A stretch of 64,000 bases of DNA, taken from Paenibacillus ihumii (GTDB lineage: Bacteria > Bacillota > Bacilli > Paenibacillales > Paenibacillaceae). Within the stretch, counting starts at the first letter, position 1. Each line of letters opens with the position of its first letter. The notes below the pieces were generated by a model. The model did not search any database. It was not told the origin of the DNA and saw nothing but the letters and a program-made list of their open reading frames with translations. This document shows positions 59,015 to 64,000 of the stretch, piece after piece. The position numbers and the translations under genes were made by a program. The stretch lies in NCBI RefSeq assembly GCF_001403875.1, contig NZ_LN884297.1, positions 310,001 to 374,000 of the forward strand, read 5' to 3'.

Positions 59015-61087
59015 TTAAATAGTTTGTATTTGTTTTGATAATTCTCCGAGCTGTCCGAAGGACATATAGAGGAACGGAAAGACCAGATATAGCCCTATTA
59101 GCAGTGCCCCCGGTGTCCATCCGATCATTCTCCCCCATGAAGCCTTTTGGCGGATTAGCCGCTCGAGCCGCTCCTTTTTCTGCTCCGCATAGTATTCCTG
59201 CTCCATCTCTAGATCGTCAAAGGCCTCGCGAATCGAAATCTTCTCAATAGCCTGGTGCAGTCTCTTGATAATTCTGACAAAGGATTCGAAGGGGGCTTCA
59301 TCCATTAGCGTCTTCAAAGCGGCTTCGGAGCCGCTATCAAAGGTAAGCAGCGCACGCTGCAGCGCTGGCCTGAAGATGATGCCATACCGTTCCATCCATT
59401 CTAAAATCGTCTCCACCGACATTCGTTCAAACTCCGACAATATCGAAATTAAGACATGAAATTGATCTACTTCGTTCTGCATTTCCATAGCTCGAAGCTT
59501 CCGCTGAAATTGGAGAATCCATACCGGCAAATAATAACCTGCCCCTCCAGCAGCAATGGCAATGAGCAGCTCCCACCACTTGAAGAACTCGTTATTAATG
59601 AGAGCCATTTTCCCTTCAATGCGCATAATAGCGGAATTCATATCAACATCACTAAGCGGCTTGTCCGAATTTTGTTCAATCACGGTCTTTATGCTTTCTC
59701 TATTTTTTTGTCCCTTCGCCTTCACCTCTCTTATAATTTGGTTGTCGAATTTGGTTAATTCCTCGGCTCTACTCAGCTCGGTCTCATTCATGTAGCCAAG
59801 AATCGTAGTCTGTTCTTTGGTCGGACTGTTATATACATGAAATACTGCGGTAATGTGGAGAACGACAGTCAGGATGACTACACCAACGAACCCTGCAATA
59901 CTTACGGCAATTCTATGAATGTAGAACCATTCCAATATAAATGGCGAGTTTGCTTCCTTAAGAAGCATGTTCAATCTGTAATGCTTGCGAGTCTGCGCCC
60001 CTGGAACCAACCGATCGACAAACCACCGGACAATCGGCCAATTATAGGCCTGCTTCTCCCATTGCTTTCTAGGCCCTTTGGGGACATATTTAGCCTCGTC
60101 ATTCTCGGACAGCTTGCGAATAAGAACATAACTAAGTGCCGATACGCCATAAATCACCAACCGGATAATAATCCCCATCTTACTGGTATAGAAATCTTTC
60201 GTAATTGGGAAATAACTCTCCGCCCAGCGTACCAACGGGAAAGATAGCAGAATGGGGGCTATAGCGATCATCGTCAATCCCCCAAGCCGATAGCGCAGCC
60301 TCTGCCTCCTTAACAGGTCATATCTAATTTCCTGAACAAGCTTGTTGATTGAATTCAAATACATGGAGCCCTTGTCCACCGTACGGTCGCCATACTCCAT
60401 AATCAAATGCGAGATTCCCGCAAACACCTTTAAATATCGATTAGGTGCTACTGCATAATAGCCCTCAAGTCCTTTATGCGGTTCGTGAGACGTTAAGATA
60501 TCATAAATTTTCTCGACCTGAAGCTTAATTTCCTGAGGCGAAGCCTGTGCTGCCTGATAAATCGCCTCATCCACCATACGCACCTCTTGATAGTAATGGC
60601 GATTATCCTCCAAGAAACGGGAAAATTGCTTGAGCAGCCTGTCCTCTACCCGATTAACAAATATATCTACAAATAATTCATTCATGATGATGGCAATCAA
60701 TACCCCGAAGAACACCGCCATCCAGCTTCTGCTTACTACTGCTAATATCAGAATCCCCAGCAAAGCTGAGCCTAGAGTAAAATAAGTAATTCTCATCGTT
60801 TCTTTGCGAAGAGTATATTCATCGTATGTATTAATAGCTGTTAGCCGCTTGCGTATGCGCAAAATTTGCCCACGGGTAATGGGAACCCGCAGAAGAAACA
60901 TGTAGGATTTTTGATAGAAGATCAATAATTTGGGTGGAGTAGCCCTCTTAGTGTTCTGTCCGGTTGTCCACACACTGCCAAAGTTCTTCCTTCTCTTTCG
61001 CTCTTTGAGGATGGCAAAGATCAGAAATAATCCTGATACTATGATCGCCGACCCGCAAATGACCAGTACCCAGAACCATTTATTCAT
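59015..61087 (-). CDS. TadB/TadC-like membrane platform protein, fused form
   Basis: A 690-residue integral membrane protein from ATG 61087, which has GGGGGG upstream; the frame is open 19 codons further into the ATPase gene. Several hydrophobic helices frame two cytoplasmic helical regions. The first half has MEYGDRTVDKGSMYLNSINKL; the second half resembles a T2SSF-like domain with FHVLISILSEFERMSVETIL and REAFDDLEMEQEYYAEQKKERLERLIRQKA. Tad systems usually have two separate proteins (TadB and TadC) of about 300 residues; here one long protein seems to replace both. It starts 8 bases inside the end of the ATPase gene, so the two are coupled. Confidence 0.72.
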   Translation of the reverse strand: MNKWFWVLVICGSAIIVSGLFLIFAILKERKRRKNFGSVWTTGQNTKRATPPKLLIFYQKSYMFLLRVPITRGQILRIRKRLTAINTYDEYTLRKETMRITYFTLGSALLGILILAVVSRSWMAVFFGVLIAIIMNELFVDIFVNRVEDRLLKQFSRFLEDNRHYYQEVRMVDEAIYQAAQASPQEIKLQVEKIYDILTSHEPHKGLEGYYAVAPNRYLKVFAGISHLIMEYGDRTVDKGSMYLNSINKLVQEIRYDLLRRQRLRYRLGGLTMIAIAPILLSFPLVRWAESYFPITKDFYTSKMGIIIRLVIYGVSALSYVLIRKLSENDEAKYVPKGPRKQWEKQAYNWPIVRWFVDRLVPGAQTRKHYRLNMLLKEANSPFILEWFYIHRIAVSIAGFVGVVILTVVLHITAVFHVYNSPTKEQTTILGYMNETELSRAEELTKFDNQIIREVKAKGQKNRESIKTVIEQNSDKPLSDVDMNSAIMRIEGKMALINNEFFKWWELLIAIAAGGAGYYLPVWILQFQRKLRAMEMQNEVDQFHVLISILSEFERMSVETILEWMERYGIIFRPALQRALLTFDSGSEAALKTLMDEAPFESFVRIIKRLHQAIEKISIREAFDDLEMEQEYYAEQKKERLERLIRQKASWGRMIGWTPGALLIGLYLVFPFLYMSFGQLGELSKQIQTI

Positions 61088-62990
61088 GGCAATCCCCCCA
61101 ATAGCGGTCCAGGAATGCCTGGAATTGCAACCGATCATCGGCACTCATATGGAACATCATGCTGTCAATTTTCTGTTGGGATATCGGAGCTACGGCAACA
61201 TATTCACCGTTTCGATATTCAATAATGTTTCGTGCCGTCCATACGCGCCCGCTGCTGCGGCGATAAGCCTCTCTGTGCAGCTCAACCAGAGCGTCAAGCT
61301 TGCTCTCTACGCTGTCTCCAGTAGCAGATAGCGCATCCCCTTCCAATACATCCGACTCGTAAGTCACAGGAATAATTTCCGTAATCCGCTCGATATATCT
61401 CCTCCCGTCGGTTTCCTTGCGCATATGAATATCCCATTTCACGGCATGGACTACCTGCTCCTCGGCAATACGTTCATTCTGGAAGACTCCTGTCTTGAGC
61501 AAGGAATTTCGCAGCGACCATACCAATTCGCGAACTGTAGTTGCATGGTGGGTAAAAATAGTGAATAAGCTTGCCACCTGAGACATCTGGATCATCCAGG
61601 CTGCCACCGGATCGGTCGCCACCTCACCTAGAATATTAACGGCTCCGTCCGTCTTCTTCTGCAAGTCGAGTCCTGCTTGTCCGGAAATGCTGTCCGTCTC
61701 TCGAAAAGCTAGAGTGTTTCGTTCCGGGTAAAGTCGTCTTAAATGAAGCTCAAACGTCATCTCCTGTATCCGTAAAGTTAAAGTAGCGTATATGTATTTA
61801 ACAGATGCCATGACTAGCGAAGTCTTCCCCGAGCCCTGCGGGCCAGTAAATGCCGTTACCTGCGCTCCCCTCATCAAGTGCTTGATCATTTCCCGGGGGA
61901 GCTCTGAATGATGGCCTGATTTATCGGAGACAAGACTATCCAGGTTCATATTCGGGAGGTCAAATTTCCGAACGAAGAAGGCCCAGCTTTCCGCAAAAGG
62001 AGGCCGTACAACAACAACCCTTGAGCCGTCTTTCATTTCATTGACTTTGAACCCATTCGTTTCCGTAAGCTGCCCTGGGTTATCGTATTTGTAAATATTC
62101 TGGCATACCCTCTTCAGCTCAATATCCGAGCCAAAGCTGAGAAACGGCAAATGAATCGATTTCCCCCGGAAAAATATCCACACGCTCTGATAACCGGGAT
62201 GACGGGAATTCTTCATCCCCTGCATAAGCTCCATCTCATCCTCGATGATTTGCATCGCCGAAGGAATTCCTGATACCCCTCCCGAAACTCCGTCAATGGC
62301 CATGTCCCGTATGTCATCAATCACTCCAAATCCTTTATAGGCCCCATAAATACGTTGGACGATAATACTCAGCTTGTCCGTATATTCCAGGCTATTCGGG
62401 GCCTCGCGCTGATAAATGCTCCGAATCTCTTCGCCTGTAATAATATAGGAGTCAACCGTGCCGTCTTCGATAACTTGCTTCGGCCGGTCAAGCTGGTATT
62501 TATCAATCAGTCGAGTCAGCCCTTGAAAGCCGTGTTTCTTCTTATACAGATGCAGTAGAATTTCGAATTTATCCTGATCCGTCAACTGATCAGGGTCTTC
62601 AAACGGAATAATGTAGTTAATATTATGCTCATCCAGCTTATAGCTTCGATCCAGCAGGTCGTAAATATATTGCTTTAAATACATTTTCTCCTGGATATCA
62701 CCGTTCGTAGCATTCTTCATCGCACTTCTCAGTTCTGCGACAACGGCTTGCCGACGGGCATATTCTTCCCCTGAAAGGCCCATATCCAGCAAACTGCTGT
62801 TTACAAAGTCATTAATAGTCACCTTGACATACTGAAGAATGGATTCCAGCTCGAACCTTCTCCTATCTCCGTCCGAGGTCTTGGTCTTCTCTTGATTCGG
62901 CTTCCGATTCAGCACCACGAAGAGGTACACAACCAATAGGATCAATATAATCACGATCACGATAAAATTGAGGGTGTAAGACATCCCCAT
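61080..62990 (-). CDS. TadA/CpaF-like secretion ATPase with N-terminal membrane anchor
   Basis: A 636-residue ATPase from ATG 62990 (AAGGAAGGG upstream, overlapping nothing; the longer frame to 63029 would overlap the previous gene). Walker A is TGPQGSGKTS and the Walker B region is VNILGEVATDPVAAWMIQM, followed by FTIFTHHATT in place of the usual TGHdGSltTiHA. This is a diverged VirB11/CpaF-type motor. Unusually it begins with a membrane helix (NFIVIVIILILLVVYLFVVL), where TadA/CpaF proteins are normally soluble. It powers assembly or export together with the next gene. Confidence 0.82.
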   Translation of the reverse strand: MGMSYTLNFIVIVIILILLVVYLFVVLNRKPNQEKTKTSDGDRRRFELESILQYVKVTINDFVNSSLLDMGLSGEEYARRQAVVAELRSAMKNATNGDIQEKMYLKQYIYDLLDRSYKLDEHNINYIIPFEDPDQLTDQDKFEILLHLYKKKHGFQGLTRLIDKYQLDRPKQVIEDGTVDSYIITGEEIRSIYQREAPNSLEYTDKLSIIVQRIYGAYKGFGVIDDIRDMAIDGVSGGVSGIPSAMQIIEDEMELMQGMKNSRHPGYQSVWIFFRGKSIHLPFLSFGSDIELKRVCQNIYKYDNPGQLTETNGFKVNEMKDGSRVVVVRPPFAESWAFFVRKFDLPNMNLDSLVSDKSGHHSELPREMIKHLMRGAQVTAFTGPQGSGKTSLVMASVKYIYATLTLRIQEMTFELHLRRLYPERNTLAFRETDSISGQAGLDLQKKTDGAVNILGEVATDPVAAWMIQMSQVASLFTIFTHHATTVRELVWSLRNSLLKTGVFQNERIAEEQVVHAVKWDIHMRKETDGRRYIERITEIIPVTYESDVLEGDALSATGDSVESKLDALVELHREAYRRSSGRVWTARNIIEYRNGEYVAVAPISQQKIDSMMFHMSADDRLQFQAFLDRYWGDCHE

Positions 62991-62991
62991 C

Positions 62992-63837
62992 TTATAAGGC
63001 CCTTCCTTCCATGTACTTTGTCTTCGCATTAATTCCTATTTCCGTAAGAATTAACTCGCTTACCTTGCGTACTTCTTGCATGAACATGTAATTTTTATGA
63101 TGCTTAGGCACAAAGCGATTCTTAACAAAAAAGCCCTTCACATCGCCATCATTGACATGATCCCGGAAGCTAGTGTTATAGGGGATAGACGCTATTTTCC
63201 CTTTGTATTTATATTTATTCGCTATATTTCTGATCTTATATTTAGAATCGTGGTCATACTGCCCGATTAATAGAATGTGCGGCACCTTATCCAAGGCTTC
63301 CGGCCAAATCCTATCTTCCTCTTCAAAATATTTCTCAAGAACATTTATATTTTGATTGAGGCAAACGACGACAAGATCTGAATTAGCCAAGGTATTCAGA
63401 ATAACGGGGCTATTAACACCGCTGTGTACATCAAGCAGCAGCATGTCATAATAATCCTGCGCCTTGTCGAATATGATCTCCAATACATCGTTTGAGCTTT
63501 CGAATCGCAGCTTATCCGACTTCTCGGTACCGCTAAGCAAGTCCAATCTATTTCTTTCGATAAGCAGGGCATGGTTCTTGACCGTTTCCCTCTCCAGCTT
63601 ATTGCTCCGGACAGCTCGCTCCAGCGCATCCATGCCTGATCCTGATACATCGATAAACTGCCTGTTATACTGATTAATGGTTCTATGAAATGATCGTTCC
63701 AGCGTAGAGTCAGACCATTGCGGCTGTGAGATTAATGTTCTCAGGTCATATTCCAGCCCGATCAATGCGGCTATGGCGGCGGTATTGCTTGTGACTCCTA
63801 ACCCGTGCTGTACTCCCCAAAAGGAAACCTGCGCCAC
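62992..63837 (-). CDS. ParA/MinD-like (TadZ/CpaE-like) protein
   Basis: A 281-residue P-loop protein from GTG 63837, with GAGAGGAGG upstream. The deviant loop is GVQHGLGVTSNTAAIAALIG, lacking the Walker lysine, with later MLLLDVHSGVNSPVILNTLANSDLVVVCLNQN in the place of the ParA DxxxG and NQ motifs. In Tad systems TadZ/CpaE directs polar placement of the machine. The missing lysine suggests weak or no ATP hydrolysis. The stop precedes the next start by one base. Confidence 0.8.
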   Translation of the reverse strand: MAQVSFWGVQHGLGVTSNTAAIAALIGLEYDLRTLISQPQWSDSTLERSFHRTINQYNRQFIDVSGSGMDALERAVRSNKLERETVKNHALLIERNRLDLLSGTEKSDKLRFESSNDVLEIIFDKAQDYYDMLLLDVHSGVNSPVILNTLANSDLVVVCLNQNINVLEKYFEEEDRIWPEALDKVPHILLIGQYDHDSKYKIRNIANKYKYKGKIASIPYNTSFRDHVNDGDVKGFFVKNRFVPKHHKNYMFMQEVRKVSELILTEIGINAKTKYMEGRAL

Positions 63838-64000
63838 TTACTTTCTCCTCCTCTCGGTACGCTTCCACAGCCTTCCGGCCTCTTTGTCATCAATTTCCAA
63901 AATTGCAGATAACACTTGCTTTAATACCGTTTTATATTCTCCCGACAATTTGCTCATCGAGATCTGATTGCTGAACTGATTATGTATTTTCTGGGCACTA
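63746..64000 (-). CDS. 3' end of an upstream gene, partial
   Basis: An open frame enters from the window edge and reads SAQKIHNQFSNQISMSKLSG, EYKTVLKQVLSAILEIDDKE and AGRLWKRTERRKVS before running 90 bases into the ParA-like gene, where it stops at 63746-63748. The helical, charged sequence before the overlap looks like real protein; the overlapping tail is basic and unconvincing, but no other stop exists in this frame. An ATG at about 63958 could also start a short protein. The function cannot be told. Confidence 0.4.

Noticed and set aside
63773..63967. 64-codon plus-strand frame at the window end
   Set aside because: Antisense to the ParA-like start and its strong ribosome site.

Overview
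The window looks like a chromosomal segment of a Paenibacillus-type member of the Bacillota. The signs are strong AGGAGG-type ribosome sites with TTG and GTG starts, YesM/YesN-type two-component regulation beside sugar ABC genes, S-layer-homology and copper-amine-oxidase-N 'stalk' proteins, and a type VIIb (WXG100/EssC) secretion locus. This is judged from gene content only. No rRNA, tRNA or CRISPR array was seen.

Layout. (1) 1-12.7 kb, carbohydrate use: a partial DUF2207-like membrane protein, a GH1 beta-glucosidase, a GH42 beta-galactosidase, a sugar-binding lipoprotein with two permeases, and a divergent histidine kinase/response regulator pair. The kinase-regulator junction has been amplified into a 42-bp tandem array. 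(2) 12.7-14.0 kb: 1.4 kb without genes, holding two families of short degenerate repeats and a nested inverted repeat. (3) 14.0-18.0 kb: a polar amino-acid ABC transporter, a mismatch uracil-DNA glycosylase and a YwaF-like membrane protein. (4) 18.1-22.7 kb: an S-layer-homology protein followed by a giant secreted protein of unknown function. (5) 23.0-32.7 kb: a graveyard of Rhs toxin-tip/immunity cassettes, with repeated Rhs-core fragments and recurring 3' elements, invaded by an IS110 transposase and a serine recombinase/Xre/Rep element. (6) 32.7-46.3 kb: a compact type VII operon (EssC ATPase, WXG100, vWA, YukD-like, kinase-like protein, unknown protein, two more WXG100 proteins) ending in a 1600-residue Rhs effector with an HNH-like tip and a SUKH immunity gene. 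(7) 46.6-49.9 kb: a reverse-organised lipase toxin (lipase first, helical export domain last) with a small helical partner, flanked by four related lipoproteins that are probably immunity proteins. (8) 50.1-56.5 kb: a paralogue of the giant secreted protein, preceded by three tandem copper-amine-oxidase-N stalk proteins. (9) 56.5-64.0 kb: a divergent Tad-like pilus/secretion operon (ParA/TadZ-like, TadA/CpaF-like ATPase, TadB-TadC-like membrane protein, four single-membrane-pass small proteins).

How the parts may work together. Region 1 senses, imports and hydrolyses beta-linked oligosaccharides. Regions 5-7 form one interbacterial-competition island: EssC exports the Rhs effector and the lipase, using small helical proteins as partners, while the immunity proteins protect the producer. 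The truncated cassettes are a plausible store of alternative toxin tips, since each keeps about 480 bp of near-identical core DNA that could recombine with the intact rhs gene. Regions 4 and 8 are paralogous surface-protein pairs that bracket this island. Region 8 is probably co-transcribed with the Tad-like operon and may be its surface or substrate part.
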